A stretch of DNA of 64,000 nt from Drechmeria coniospora. Lineage: Eukaryota > Ascomycota > Sordariomycetes > Hypocreales > Ophiocordycipitaceae. The stretch covers positions 5,452,520 through 5,516,519 of the forward strand of contig NC_054389.1 in the NCBI RefSeq assembly GCF_001625195.1. The letters run 5' to 3'. The notes under the pieces were generated by a model. That model had not been told where the DNA came from. It searched no databases and saw only the letters and a list, made by a program, of their open reading frames with translations. Below are positions 32,531-44,197 of the stretch, in pieces. The translations under genes were made by a program, and so were the position numbers. The number at the start of each line of letters is the position of its first letter. Within the stretch, counting starts at the first letter, position 1.

Positions 32531-34404
32531 TCCCTCCGTTCCTCCGTTTCTTTGTCGTCGATGGGATCGGATCGGTGGACGGCAGGTAGGTATGTGGAAT
32601 GAATGTATGTCACGCAGCGGCGTCGGCCGAGCCAAGGGGTGGGTTGTCGACGCAAATGATGCGCCGCTCACTGCTGGCCGCTCCGAACGGGGGCGGGCAG
32701 GGCAGGCTGAGGCAGCCAGAGGGTAGCAGCAGCCAAGGGCAGGGTAGGACAAGAGGTGCGAGAGGTCAAGAGAGCACGACGTCACATGCCAGCGGCACGG
32801 GGCGGCAGCAATCCAGAAGGGGTAGGGGGGGGAAAAAAGGAAAGACGGAGAATCGAAATGGCAGGGAGAGGGTGGCGACGGTATGCAGCGAAGCATCGAC
32901 CGTGGGGAGAAAGACGGCACTCGATGCGATCGCGATGCGAGCAATGGTAGGGAACGCGAGCGAACGAGGTTGAGGACGTTGGCGGAGCAGGGGCAGCGAT
33001 GAGGAAGGACAAGGACGACTCACCATGGCAGCCATTAATAAGTCGCCAGCGGGTGTTGCGCTGCAGGGCAGGGCAGGCAGGGCGATGAGTTGAGCTTGCG
33101 GGCCAGCTGGCACGTCGTCATGGGCGTCGCGGCGCAGCGCAGGCAGCAGCAGCAGCAACGAACGTCGACGGTGTTCAAAGGATGATGGGCATGGACACGT
33201 TCATGACGATGACGATGACAGTTGCAGTATGGAGTACTCGTAAGTAGATCAGGTAGAAGCAGCGGCAATACGGGTCATTCCGGGCGTGGACGAGCATGGC
33301 CGCATCCAGGTAGCATGCTGTATTAATTAATTACCGACGACGGGCGGGGTTGATTTGGGGGGGGGCGATGGATGGAGCTTGGGCAGACCCAGTCGGAGAG
33401 AGACCCAGACGGCATGGCGGAAGAACCTATGGCTGGCGGGCAGCGAAAGCAGAACCTCGGGGGAGGGGGAGCAGCAGCCGAGGGAATGTAGCTGCTACCA
33501 TGTGTTGCAGTAGCACAAGTACAGTACCTACAGTACTACCTGTAGTACCTAGTAGCCAGCGTAAGAGTACTGGTCCGGAGCACTTGGTGGTTTGCATCGC
33601 TCCAAATATCACCTAGTACTAAACAGTACTGCGCTGTACTTATTGAGTCCACTGGAGGAAATCCAGCGCCCCAATGACTGGAGTGCTTTGCGATGGGTGC
33701 CACTGGGCGGCAGGCTGGTGTTGCCCTTGCTCCTCCCCGCTTCGCTCCCTACCAGCACCATCAGCAGTAACGATTCGGAGCTCGAGACCTGATGCGGAGC
33801 GCCAAAGACGGACAAGAACAGGACAGTAAGCAGTTCTCGAATGCAGGCGACAGGCCACGCTCCAGTGGGTAATGGTGGACCACGCTCCAAGCCGAACGCT
33901 GTGACCATTCCACTGCAGAAATAATATCAATAATACCGCGAAGCACCGACATTCGGCGGCACCCGAGATTATCAAGTTCACATGGAAACCACCTAATACT
34001 GTACGTGTACGGATACGCTCAACACATCGGAGTACTGTTATATACGGCGCACGTTGTATATGTGTTCGTAGCTCATCTGCCAGCTACCAATTCCATCCTC
34101 GCAGACTTGTCGAACGAGGTCATTCCCTTGTCGCTTCATCGCCGTGCTTGCGTCGTTGCTGCTCTGACCATGATCATGTATGTGTCTGTCAAAAGCTGGC
34201 GAATCGCGCTCGCGCCATGTTCTCTTTGCGTTGTTTGAATGGCCACACGTCGCATTTATTTGCAGGTGGAGCAAGAGCCTGCGGACGTTCCCGTTAGCAT
34301 TCATCCCCTTTCATCCGTGTCGGGCAAGTTGGGCAGGAGGAAGCGTACAGCTAGAGCCGCAGTTGCAAGAGGAGGCAGAGCCAGCGCATCCACAGTTGCC
34401 AGAC

Positions 34405-34450
34405 ATGGTGAGGTAGTGGTGATGGTGAGGTAGTGGTGATGGTGAGAGGT
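34405..34450. repeat. 17-bp tandem repeat
   Basis: The unit ATGGTGAGGTAGTGGTG occurs at 34405 and 34422 and begins a third time at 34439 before diverging. Confidence 0.9.
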
Positions 34451-35043
34451 GGTAGGTTGTGAGGGTGGGCAAAATTGGTTATTGTTGAAGATTGATGATG
34501 ATGAGTGTCTGGGGAGGAGAGGGACGAACGGAGAATAGAGGAGGAATCGGCATCTTTTATAATCAACGAGGCACGCGCCTTGCGCGGTTTGTGCGGCGGA
34601 ATCGTATGCCTCGGTCGGCTGTGAGCTTGGCCGAACTGGCGGTCGGCGTCTGGAGTCATGCCCAGCCGCAGTAAGGCCTCACTACGGAGTACCTACTGTA
34701 AGTATTATTACTACTGCCTGGTTGCTGGGCAGGAAACGTCTAGCATCTTCGATCCACCCTCTGCGTGAATTGTGCGACCCTCGGCGCACTGGCCAATCGG
34801 CAGACAGCTTGTCGGCATTGTGGATCCCTTCCGTGTAGGGAAATCCTGACGACGTGCCCGCGTGCTTTGCATGATTCAGCAACGCCCTGCCTCGTGCTGC
34901 AGTCCCCTTGACATTTTCATTCGCCATTGATCTCGTCTCGGACGCGACGCTCCGGGTTCATCTCATCGTGGATCATACCAAGAACCAAGTAGGTACAACA
35001 GCACAAGCGCGGAGTACTGTACGGTACTGCATGTACAACCAAG

Positions 35044-35059
35044 TACGGAGTACTCCGTA
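35044..35059. repeat. Perfect 16-bp palindrome TACGGAGTACTCCGTA
   Basis: Same word as at 9903-9918, within a cluster of GTAC words in gene-free DNA. Confidence 0.95.
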
Positions 35060-36908
35060 GAGTATTATCATTACAACTACTGTAGTACAGTACTTACAGA
35101 GTAAGTATGAGTACATGTGCTACGGAGTGCATGTACAGTAAATATTACTTCCTGTCTTGTACAAGTACAAGTCATGTACATGTACCGCACAGTCGGGGCC
35201 GGCCTACCAAACGGAGCACTGGATACGGAGTACACCTGTGCTTGTACTTACTGCACCACCTACTTACAAGTACTCTGTACTCCGTACAGTACAAGTGCTG
35301 CCCCGGTGTACTTGTACTTACTGCGTACAATAATACATGTACATGTACGGAATACTCCGCACATGTACAGTACTCGAACATGACCAACGATTCCTCCCAC
35401 AGCAACTCCCGACGTTCGACAACGAAACACTCGTCGCCATTGCGAGTCAGCCGGCCCTTGTCGGAGAGGCAACGGAGGGACGCAACGCAAACGTTTTAAA
35501 TATAGCATCGCCGTCGACATGCGACCCCGTCCGCCCGTCCGCCGGGCTTTCTAACGAAGCCTGTTCCAGCCGGTTGCTGAGCTACGGCTGTTTTGCTTGG
35601 CCGACGAGAACCGTTCTGCAAGTACTGTAGTTGTATGCTTCAACACACACAGGTGCTCCTGAATCGTGCTTGTGTGATATGTTATATGCCGTATTTGGAA
35701 GTAAGTACAGCACAACACCCCGTAGTAAAACAAGCATGTTACTTGTACAGGCACTCATGTTTAGTTGTACATTTCCTTGCAGTACTCCGTAATACGCCTT
35801 AGCACTTCAGTATACTTAGGTACGCCGTACGAAGCACACGCAATTTCTTTGCATGTAAGTACGGAGTACGGAGAACATGCAATACAACTTAATAGTACTT
35901 ACTGTAGACTTTTCTCCGTAATACTGTACGGAGTAAAATTGTTCATATGATGCCAGTGCACACTACTCCGTATATGACTACTGTATACGATGCAATAATA
36001 CTCAGTATTGTCCACCGTAAACCGCACTTTGATGTGCCAAGACGCGAAGCTATAAAATCAAAAACTCTTCCCATGCATCCTCCACCGAGAGCAGCAGTCA
36101 GTGTACCCACCCGTCCTTATTGACACGGAGGACCAGCAAGACCGCCCCTTCCAGCCAATCCTCGGCGTCCGGTGCCATCGTAGCATCATGTACGGAATAC
36201 GGAGTACAACTAATTACTTACACCTGTTGTACTTACTTACTTTATTATGTGCGGAGCTCGTTTGGGCCACGAAATTGACAGTGGAGGTCCTTCGGCCGCG
36301 CCGTCCTCTCCCTGGTCGTCAAAACCTCCTCGCAGCCTCCGTGAAGTACTTACTTACAGTACTTGCAAGTGGTTGTATCCGTTGTCCAGGTGGGCTGCCC
36401 CGGACGCGATCCGGCAAAGACCCCCCCGCGTGTTCGCTCTGGTGCGGGTATAAGCAAGTACTTACAAGCAAATGCATAAGTACTAGGTTGGTAGGGAGGT
36501 GTATGTGCATGCACAGTACGGAGTGCACCTAAAGGCCTTTTTACTTGCTTTTACTACTTACTCCTGCCACATCTGCATCAGTTACGGAGTAGCTGATGCA
36601 TGCGCTGTATCTGCATCTGCTCCGTACAGTAACTACTTGTACATGTGCAGTAGATGTCAGTTGGTGTGCATATGCAGCCTTGGTCTGGGCGTCTTGGCTC
36701 GGACGGGAGAATGGTCAGCAGGTCACAATGTCCTCGCGAGATTGGAACGGCTGCCAACGCCGGCGACATGGCATTCGATATATGATATACATGTACATAC
36801 AAACACTACATGGATTGCAGGGACCAATAAAAAACACGTGAAAAGAGCCCGTCGCTGGCGAATCGAGGTGCCGGTGCTCGAGCGCAACAGCAGCCCGCCG
36901 GCCTCGCT

Positions 36909-38141
36909 CTACTTGGTCTCCTTTTTGGCTCGATCGACGATGCCCTGCGCTTCCTGCGACTTCGTCTCCAGCACCTTTGTCAGCTCCTCAACCGTCTCCT
37001 TGAGCAGCCTCTCGCCCTCGTCCCGGTGCTTCTCCGCAATCTGCCCCATCCGCTGCAGCTTGGGAACCAACTCGTCGCCCTGGGGTATCATCTTCAGGTA
37101 CTTGTCGAGCCCGACGCCGCCGGCCGCCTCGGACCCCTTGTCGGCAAGGCCATCGGCAACAGACTTGACGTATCTCTGCAGCTCGCTCACGTCCCCGGAG
37201 TCGACGGCGGAGCGGACCTTGCGGAAGAGCTCGCCAATGTTGCTCTGCTTCAGCGCCTCCGCGTTCTTCTCGATGAGCTCCTTGGCCTTGGCGTTCTTGT
37301 CCAGGTACGGCTTCGCCTCGGCGAGCCCCTTCTTCCAGGCCTCGTCACCGAGCTTCTTCAGTCGGTCCACCGTCTCCTGCACGAGCTTGCGCGCCTCCTC
37401 GACCTTGTCGGCGCCGAGGCCGCTCGTCAGGATATCCTTGAGCTTGTCCCACGTCTCGGTCGCCTGCTTCTTCGCCTCCGGGCCGTAACTCCTGCCCATG
37501 TTCTGCAGCTGCTCGATGCTGCCGCCCAACTTCTCCTTCACCTGCGGGTGGTTGTTGAGCAGATCCGAGACGGCGTCGCCCGAGAGGCTGGCAATCTTCT
37601 TGGACATGTCGGCGATGACGTCGCAGGCCTTGACGGCCGTCTCCATGCTCAAGCCACCCTTGGATACGGCCTGAAGCTGCCGATAGGCCTCGTTGACGAT
37701 GCGATCGGCCTCATCCTGATGCTTCTCGCGGACGGCCTCCCAGTCGTTGAAGGCGACATCGACGTAGCCCCTTCCGCCGGGGACCCAGGCCACGTATGTG
37801 TAGGCAAACTGCTTCATCGACTCGGCCGCCTCGGCCGCGTTGGGCGTGCTCTTTTGCAGCTTTTCGGCCGCCGCGTTGTACGTCTTGGTCACCTCGGCCG
37901 CAGCCTTGTTGACCTTGCTCGCCGTCTGACCGGCAGGTGTGAAGGAATAGAAACCAAAGAGGACAGCGGCGCCGACGACGCCGCCGACCGCTCCAGACAC
38001 AAAGTGGGAGCCGCCCGATCCTGGTTCCGAGGAGGGGGCTGTGGACTGGAAGCGCACGTTCTGGTGACGAGACATGCGCGGAACGGAGGCGCGCACAGCC
38101 CGGGTCGCCCTGAGCCGGCTCAGATGTCTTGCCGGAAGCAT
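36909..38141 (-). CDS. Mitochondrial LEA/apolipophorin-like helical protein
   Basis: Single exon of 410 residues from the ATG at 38141. The N-terminus MLPARHLSRLRATRAVRASV..RHQNVRFQST is a strong mitochondrial presequence. It is followed by a glycine-rich membrane segment FVSGAVGGVVGAAVLFGFYSF. The remaining 330 residues are almost entirely amphipathic helix rich in Ala, Lys, Glu and Asp. Examples are ASKVNKAAAEVTKTYNAAAEKLQ, AEAKPYLDKNAKAKELIEKNAEAL, and the end LLKETVEELTKVLETKSQEAQGI. This composition recalls late-embryogenesis-abundant and apolipophorin-like proteins. It predicts an inner-membrane-tethered helical protein facing matrix or intermembrane space. The function is unknown; a stress-protective or membrane-shaping role is inference only. 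Confidence 0.82.
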   Translation of the reverse strand: MLPARHLSRLRATRAVRASVPRMSRHQNVRFQSTAPSSEPGSGGSHFVSGAVGGVVGAAVLFGFYSFTPAGQTASKVNKAAAEVTKTYNAAAEKLQKSTPNAAEAAESMKQFAYTYVAWVPGGRGYVDVAFNDWEAVREKHQDEADRIVNEAYRQLQAVSKGGLSMETAVKACDVIADMSKKIASLSGDAVSDLLNNHPQVKEKLGGSIEQLQNMGRSYGPEAKKQATETWDKLKDILTSGLGADKVEEARKLVQETVDRLKKLGDEAWKKGLAEAKPYLDKNAKAKELIEKNAEALKQSNIGELFRKVRSAVDSGDVSELQRYVKSVADGLADKGSEAAGGVGLDKYLKMIPQGDELVPKLQRMGQIAEKHRDEGERLLKETVEELTKVLETKSQEAQGIVDRAKKETK

Positions 38142-38898
38142 GGCGATGTGAGAACGATGCCGAGGAGGGGCGAATGGCGAAAAGCAAGGGCGAATTCTTT
38201 GGGGAATTCGTTGGGCGTTGGGGGCGACGGTGTGATACGATGGAAGCACGGCCTTGATCGATGGAGTGACCTTGTCAAGATACTCTGTACCGAGTGTGTG
38301 AAGGGGCGAGAAATTGGTGACTTTAACGGCAGCGGCCGCGGCAGTTTCACGTTTCAGATCGATGCGGGGTGAGATGAGAATGATGGGAGATAATTGCACT
38401 CGGCGATGGGGGTTCCGCTGATGGATATTAAGTCTTGCTGCTCGCAGCTTGACGAAACGACTGGGAGGGAACGCTCCGGTGTGACGTCACCGTGCCGCAC
38501 CTGCCTTCCCTACGAAGTAAAGCGATCGAAGCTTCCCGAAGTTGAGTCTCCACAGGGCGAAAGCAAACTCGATTCGAATTGCCTCAGGCAGATCCGTCCA
38601 TCGTGCCTAACGAGACGCGTTCCCCTCATCAAGAAGTCAACGTACATGGTTCGTTGATCGCCAACCTTCCCAAGTACCCACGCACGCCAAACGAGAGTCC
38701 GATGCCGCATCGGCACTGCCAGCAGCCTACATGATTATGATGTAATACCTAATGCGGCCTTGTAGTTGCACGCGCGCGCGCAAATTGACAAGCATATGTA
38801 ATATGGATAATGTTCGTCCCATCACCGTCCACGCGCCGACATCGAGTACGCAAGGGCACGCGCCGTGGCCGCGACGAGCTCGACGCGACATGCTCGCA
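38142..38898. other. Intergenic
   Basis: Leader of the mitochondrial helical protein and 3' side of the GT32 gene. No gene is supported. Confidence 0.5.
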
Positions 38899-39900
38899 TT
38901 ACAGACGAAACGTTCTCCGCCAGCGCAGGAACAGGCCCAGCGAGAGGAAGAGGCCCAAGAGTAGCAGCAGTTGGAACCTTGCCGAGGCGCCGAGGCTGGT
39001 GATGAGCTGGGCGTCGTACGAGTGCCATGACGAGCTGCCGAGATGCTCGAACAAGGGCGTCGTTACCCGGCCGTTGAGGCTGTGCAGCGGCCCCGGGAGG
39101 ATCTTGAGCGGCGAGCGGTCCGGCTGGGCGGCGTGGATGACGGAGGCAAAGTGACCGCCGGTGCTGAACATGACGGTCGGGTACGGCAGCCCTAGCCAGC
39201 GCCGGTTGTATTCGGTCAGGTGACGAAGAACGTCGCGGACGAAGGTGTTATGCCGGCTCGCCATGAGGAAGCTGATGGAGAACCCGGTCGGGTGGGCCTC
39301 GGGGGCGACGAACTCGAAGCGGCGAAGCGGACCGAGCCCTCGTCGGCACCGAAGGTCCATGTCGAGGATGGCGCCGCCGTACTCGTGCAGCACCATGTAC
39401 CGCAGGGCGTCGACGCGCTCGATCGGGTACGGGTAGCTCTCCCACATGTCGTACAGCTCGGGGAACCTGTCGGCCACGAACGAGGCCGCGTTCTCGTCGG
39501 TCCAGAGGTGTGCCGTCCAGCCCGGATGAAGCTCGAGGCAGCTCCGCACCGTCTCCTCCCACTCCGGCGGCCACCCGGTCCGGGGCATGCCAAGGGCGAT
39601 GTGGTGCAAGACGGGCGGGATCACGTCATGGTAGGGCGCGGCCGAGAGCTGCCCGCGGCTGTAGTTGGCGAATGTGATGTCGAATCCGTCCTCGTCCGAG
39701 AGGAGGAAGCCGCTCGCTCGCTCGCGCCAGTCGACGCGCAGCGCCGCCAGCGTCCACGACGTGCGCAGCAGGTCCCGGAGGAGAAACAGGGCGAGTGCCA
39801 GGACGAGGCCCGTCGTCAGGAGCGTCACTCTGGTCCTGCCGCCGGAGGCGGCGGCGTTACCATGGGCAAGCCAAGCAGGACGGTGGTGAAGTGGTATCAT
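38899..39900 (-). CDS. Glycosyltransferase family 32 (OCH1 / MIPC-synthase-like)
   Basis: Single exon of 333 residues. A signal-anchor segment spans about residues 25-42 (VTLLTTGLVLALALFLLRDL), giving type II topology in the Golgi. The catalytic region has IPPVLHHIALGMPR..WPPEWEETVRSC and HLWTDENAASFVADRFPELYD. It continues with YPYPIERVDALRYMVLHEYGGAILDMD, holding the DXD metal-binding motif D180-M181-D182, and TGFSISFLMASRHNTF. A second membrane segment lies near the C-terminus (about 309-325), followed by a basic end. Members transfer mannose to glycans or to inositol-phosphorylceramide. The C-terminal membrane segment favours the SUR1/CSH1 (MIPC synthase) type over OCH1, but this is not decisive. 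Confidence 0.9.
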   Translation of the reverse strand: MIPLHHRPAWLAHGNAAASGGRTRVTLLTTGLVLALALFLLRDLLRTSWTLAALRVDWRERASGFLLSDEDGFDITFANYSRGQLSAAPYHDVIPPVLHHIALGMPRTGWPPEWEETVRSCLELHPGWTAHLWTDENAASFVADRFPELYDMWESYPYPIERVDALRYMVLHEYGGAILDMDLRCRRGLGPLRRFEFVAPEAHPTGFSISFLMASRHNTFVRDVLRHLTEYNRRWLGLPYPTVMFSTGGHFASVIHAAQPDRSPLKILPGPLHSLNGRVTTPLFEHLGSSSWHSYDAQLITSLGASARFQLLLLLGLFLSLGLFLRWRRTFRL

Positions 39901-42320
39901 GATGGCGTCGACCTCGAGAGAAGCTCACGCGACGGTTTGCTTCGACGAGAGCAGTTGCCCCTGTTCATGCCACCGGCGGCCAAGGCGATGCAAGGATGTG
40001 CCGCGATGTATGCTGCCGAGGGGACGGGAAACGCTCCGGCTCATGCGTAGAAGAGTCACCGATTCTCAGCGAGGCCACGCTGCGGCATTCAAGTTCACGT
40101 CGACGTCGACGGCACATGTCGGCACCGCCTTGTATTTGTAAGTGTGCATGGCCCTCGACCAAGCATTGCCCTCGAGCCGTCGATATTACCTGTCAGGACG
40201 ACCGCCACGCTATCATAGCGGCATCATGCTCGCCCCCCTCCCCTCCCTCTCCTCCCTCTCCTCTCCTCCCCTCGTTCACTAAAAAAATGGGTGTAGACGG
40301 GGCGATGGAGTATTACGTAGCTGCCAGATATGAAGTCACCGGCTCGCCGGTGATGAAGCAGCATCGCCGCACGAGCTGCGTGAAGGCAATGCCAAGATGC
40401 CAAGGTACTAGCAAGGGCCATTCTGGGCCAAGCCTCCACCGACTCGTCGTCACGTTGCCGAGTTGCGAGATAACCATGCGGCGGCATCGGCGACGTCGGC
40501 TCTGCGAACGGCATTACCAATCGTCGAGTTGATGAAGCTCACGGGCGGAAGCGGGCATGGCCACGATTGTCGACACTCTCCCTCGCATGAGTCTCATTCC
40601 GTCGATGAGTGGGTGTTGGCTGTTCAATTTCGAACGATTGACCGCCGTGCTGGCACAGCGACGGAGAAGCCTCGGGGTATCAGTGACGGGCGGAGTTGGT
40701 GCATCAAACTCCGTACCGGCGAGTTCGGACGACGACGAGGCCGCCCGGAGTGTACGGGCACCTGCTGCGCTGGCAAGCCATCACTTGGTACGCAAGTAGT
40801 TGCGTACGCCTCACTTGTACCTTGCCGGTACTTTGCCTGCGATGTAAGGAGTGACGGGTACGCCTAGCTACATCGGGTCACGCACAAGCCTCACCCGCGA
40901 AGCATGACGAGGCAAGGCAACTCGAGGGAGGAAGCGCGAGGATCGCGAAGGCAGCAAAGCCGCCCACCCCCCTGGTCCCCTGCCACAGGGCCTGGGCTTC
41001 CCATCCCGCTTGTACTCCGTACGAGTGCATGTATATTAATTAATCAGTTGTACGGAGTACGGAGTACGGAGTACTTACAGTGCACTTGCGGAGTACATAA
41101 GTATACGTACGTGTACAAGTACGGAGTACACTTATGTCCGTTGATCCCGTTTCAGGCCGTCACCACCACTGTGACAGTCAAAGTACTTACACTGCTAGCA
41201 CAGTAGAGATACCGTCCGTCGGCCTTGTGCGAACGCCGCACACCGCGCACGGAGCTTTAACATCCGTCCCCCGTGCATCGCCGTGGCACTTCACTCGTAT
41301 ACACGGGCGCTTGTCTCTCCCATCACCTGACATCACGATTGACTGCATTTCTTCAAGCATCCTCGCTCATGCTGAACTGCCTGTGGTAATATAAGGAGTA
41401 GTACGGAATACTGTACTTGATTATTCATGTGTTCGTACCGTATTGTATCAAGAGAATACCGGTAGGTGTACATGTACTTGGTCTGAATGTACATACAGGT
41501 ACTCCGTACCCCGTGTCGACCCAGCATGTCCGATCCAAGCTGCAGGACATCGGCTGGTGCATCCCGCTCTTGCCGATGATTTCTTGGCAGCCCTCGATTG
41601 CTGGAACCTGCATTCAGGCGTTCCTGTCCACGGGCCCATCTTCTCTCTCCATTTTCCCCCTTTCCCAATCTCCCGTTCGTCCGTGACCCATGAGGCATAT
41701 TTCCTGGTGCCACCCGTCCTGGTTGTCGGTTCTCGATCATGGGCTTCATAGTGACCACCGAGTCATGCCGTTTGGGCCGTTCGCATCATTGCCGCCGTTC
41801 ATCACATGGACGTCCATGCATACACGTGTGACGAGGCACATCGTCAGTCACACTGTCAGGGAGTACGCCGCATGCTCGTCGAGAACATCATCGTAGCCAT
41901 CATGGCGTCACATGGTTCGGCGAATGGTGGCAGAGCATCGTGTAGTGCATACATCAGCAGCATTATTGTACGTGTGCTTGGCATCGTAGCCATCCGGCTC
42001 GCCGGCCCCGTCCGTCCGTCGGTCCCCCTGCAACGCGCCAGTATGGTATCAAGGAGGACGCACCGCACCCACGGCGAATACGTCCAATGTACATGTTCAA
42101 CGCCAAAAACTCCTCCTATGAGCTCCACGTCGTTCGTAAGACACGGCGCCACGTGCGTTCGCATGTCAACGACAAGGAGAGGCAAGGGAAAAAAAAGAAG
42201 AAAAAAGAGGGTAACAAGGATGGGAATACAAGCAACGGAGCGAGCGTGTGACCGTGACCGTGACCGTGACCGTGACCGTGACCGTGACCGTGACCATGAC
42301 CGTGTCGTGGCGCGCGCCCC
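39901..42320. other. Gene-free stretch
   Basis: About 2.4 kb with the GT32 promoter side. A 41-bp pure pyrimidine run lies at 40233-40273. GTAC palindromes cluster at 41010-41200, including three overlapping TACGGAG copies at 41050-41074, and at 41390-41510. A hexamer repeat ends just before the next gene. No protein is supported. Confidence 0.6.
42249..42303. repeat. Hexamer repeat (GACCGT)n
   Basis: About nine copies of GACCGT with a single change (GACCAT). The array ends 18 bp beyond the stop codon of the minus-strand arylsulfotransferase-family gene, so it lies in its 3' untranslated region. Confidence 0.95.
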
Positions 42321-44089
42321 TCAGCTCTTCGGCGCCGACTTGTACTCGTGCGCCGGCGTCTCCTGCCGCAGCAGACGCAGGTACCGCCGCCTGCGGCACA
42401 GGGTCACGTGGCGGTAGACGGCGGCCGTGGCGATGGCAAGTCCCGCCAGGGCCCAGACGAGCAGCGTCAGCGGTTGGGGGGTCGGCCTCCGCAGGGGCGC
42501 GAAGAGCGGCCTCGCGACGGTCCGGCTGTGCTTGGATACGACGTGCGAGTGCGCGAGGAACCTCCAGTCGCCGTCGAGGGCGACGACCCTGATGTACTCC
42601 TCCGTGTGGCGCGGGATGGGGATGCGCGTCTCGAAGGACACCTTGTCGACGACGTAGTGGTCGACAAACGTCGTGCCGTCGCGGTCGGGCCCGCTCTGCA
42701 GCACCCAGGCGTCGACCTCGGTCGCGCCGTTCCAGCTCACGTACACGGCGTCCTCGTCCGGCCGCATGGCCAGGTCGGGCACCGTGCTGGGCCGGCCGAC
42801 CCAGCGGTGCTTCGAGGCGCGGTAGTTGGTCACCCAGCCGAGGTTCGCAAACAGGCGTGGGGCGAGGCGCGTGTCGCAGAGGACGTCGCCGTCCGGCGAG
42901 AACTCGGTGTAGCCGGCGGCGCCCTCCCAGCCGACGAGGACGTTGTCGCCGGGCAGGACCTGGACGGAGCCGCCGTGGGCGTTGAGCCCCCGGGGCTCGC
43001 GGTAGGCGCCGACGAGCGTCGCCGTGCGGCCGACGACGTCGAGCTCGATCATCTTGCCGCGGCTGCCTCCGGCGGCACCGCTGTCGAGGAGGGTGAGCGT
43101 CGTCGAGTTCCCGAGCCAGGTGGCGTGCCGGTTCGAGACAAAGGCCGTGGCCTCGCCTTCGGAACGGTCCTCGAAGTCGTTGTGGGCGCCGCCGAGCTGC
43201 CAGACGACGTGGCCATCCCCGCGGCTGATGCAGGCGACGGCGCCGAGGTGCTCCGAGGAGACGAGGTAGTTGCCGTCGGGGCCCTTGTCGATGCTGTTGA
43301 GGTGGAAGAAATCAACGGGGCCGCCGTCGGGCGCGGGCCTCGCCTTGCTCTCGGAGACGGCGAAGTGGTGCGAGGCGTGCCACTCGAAGAGCAGAGCACC
43401 CGAGTCGATGTCGATCTCTTGGAAGATGCTGTCGTAGATGGCGTCACCCGTCGCCGGCGCCCGGGCCTCCTTGCGGATGGAGAGGAGAGCGGTGCCGTCG
43501 GCGGTGATGCGAAACTCGTGGGCGTCGCCGTCAAAGTTGCCGACGGGTCGGATCGTCTTGTAGATCTGGTACGACTGGTCAAGCTGGACGGGAGGCGGTC
43601 AGCAACCAACGTCGGGCTTGCCGGCGCTCTCGGCGTCACCTTGGGTTTCCAACGTACCATTACATAGCCGCCGTCGGCGTTGGGGGCGCCCTCGGTACCG
43701 TGCCAGAAGGTGATGTAATCGTGATTCCGGTACCGCTGGACCTTGAGGTCGACGGCTTGCCCCCATCTCGTCTCGGTCCAGACGAGGTTGCCGTCGTTGT
43801 CGAGGATGACGGGCCCCGGGGCTTCGACGTAGACGCCACGCGGCTCGACGAAGACGAGGCCGCTTCCGTCGCACTCATCGCTGCGCCGCAGTAGGTTGGG
43901 CTTCGGCGACTGCGCACCGAAGGAGCGGTAGCTCTGACGCGGGTAGGCGCCGTGCCAGCCCCAGTCGAACCACGGCGAGGCTTCGAAATGGGCCGCGGCA
44001 GGCGTTTCCAACATCATCGCCGCCGCGCCGCCGCGAGGCGAGAGCCCGGCGAGGAGGGCGAGGCCTATGTTTGCCGCGGCGTTGCGCAT
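42321..44089 (-). CDS. Arylsulfotransferase-family (ASST) protein, membrane-anchored
   Basis: Exons 43658-44089 and 42321-43583 join in phase 0 (GTACGT..GTCCAG) to 564 residues. The start at 44089 is the first ATG in frame and gives a secretion signal, MRNAAANIGLALLAGLSPRGGAA. The body is a beta-propeller-like ASST fold with GPVILDNDGNLVW, YRNHDYITFWHG, NFDGDAHEFRITADGTALLS, FEWHASHHFA, FFHLNSIDKGPDGNYLVSSEH and ISRGDGHVVWQLGG. Near the C-terminus a membrane segment LTLLVWALAGLAIATAAVYR is followed by a basic cytosolic tail. Fungal members are common, but their substrates are not established. Sulfotransferase activity is inferred from family only. A run of 21 G lies 87 bp upstream of the start. 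Confidence 0.88.
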
Positions 44090-44176
44090 GCTGATGCCTA
44101 GTCGCTTCTTCGACGAGCGAAGACGTCCCAAGCTCGTCGTCCGCCTGCGTGGGCAGTCGTAGCCAAAGGGAGGGGA

Positions 44177-44197
44177 GGGGGGGGGGGGGGGGGGGGG
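44177..44197 (+). repeat. Run of 21 G
   Basis: Twenty-one consecutive G follow AGGGGA on the plus strand, 87 bp upstream of the minus-strand start codon at 44089. The context GGG-A-GGGG-A-G(21) can form G-quadruplexes. The exact length of such a run is prone to sequencing error. Confidence 0.9.

Larger units (their letters stand above)
32445..36908. other. Gene-poor region of about 4.5 kb
   Basis: It contains the peroxin promoter and no supported gene. Simple repeats lie at 32505-32530 and 34405-34450. GTAC-type palindromes dominate 33510-33640, 34970-35370, 35590-36000 and 36180-36660, including the 16-bp palindrome at 35044-35059. Confidence 0.6.

Noticed and set aside
37026..38372. A 448-codon plus-strand open frame
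   Set aside because: It is antisense to the mitochondrial helical protein and its composition is that of a reverse-strand shadow.
42249..42303. CRISPR-like array
   Set aside because: Simple hexamer without spacers, in a eukaryotic 3' untranslated region.
42348..43667. A 439-codon plus-strand open frame
   Set aside because: It is antisense to the arylsulfotransferase-family gene.
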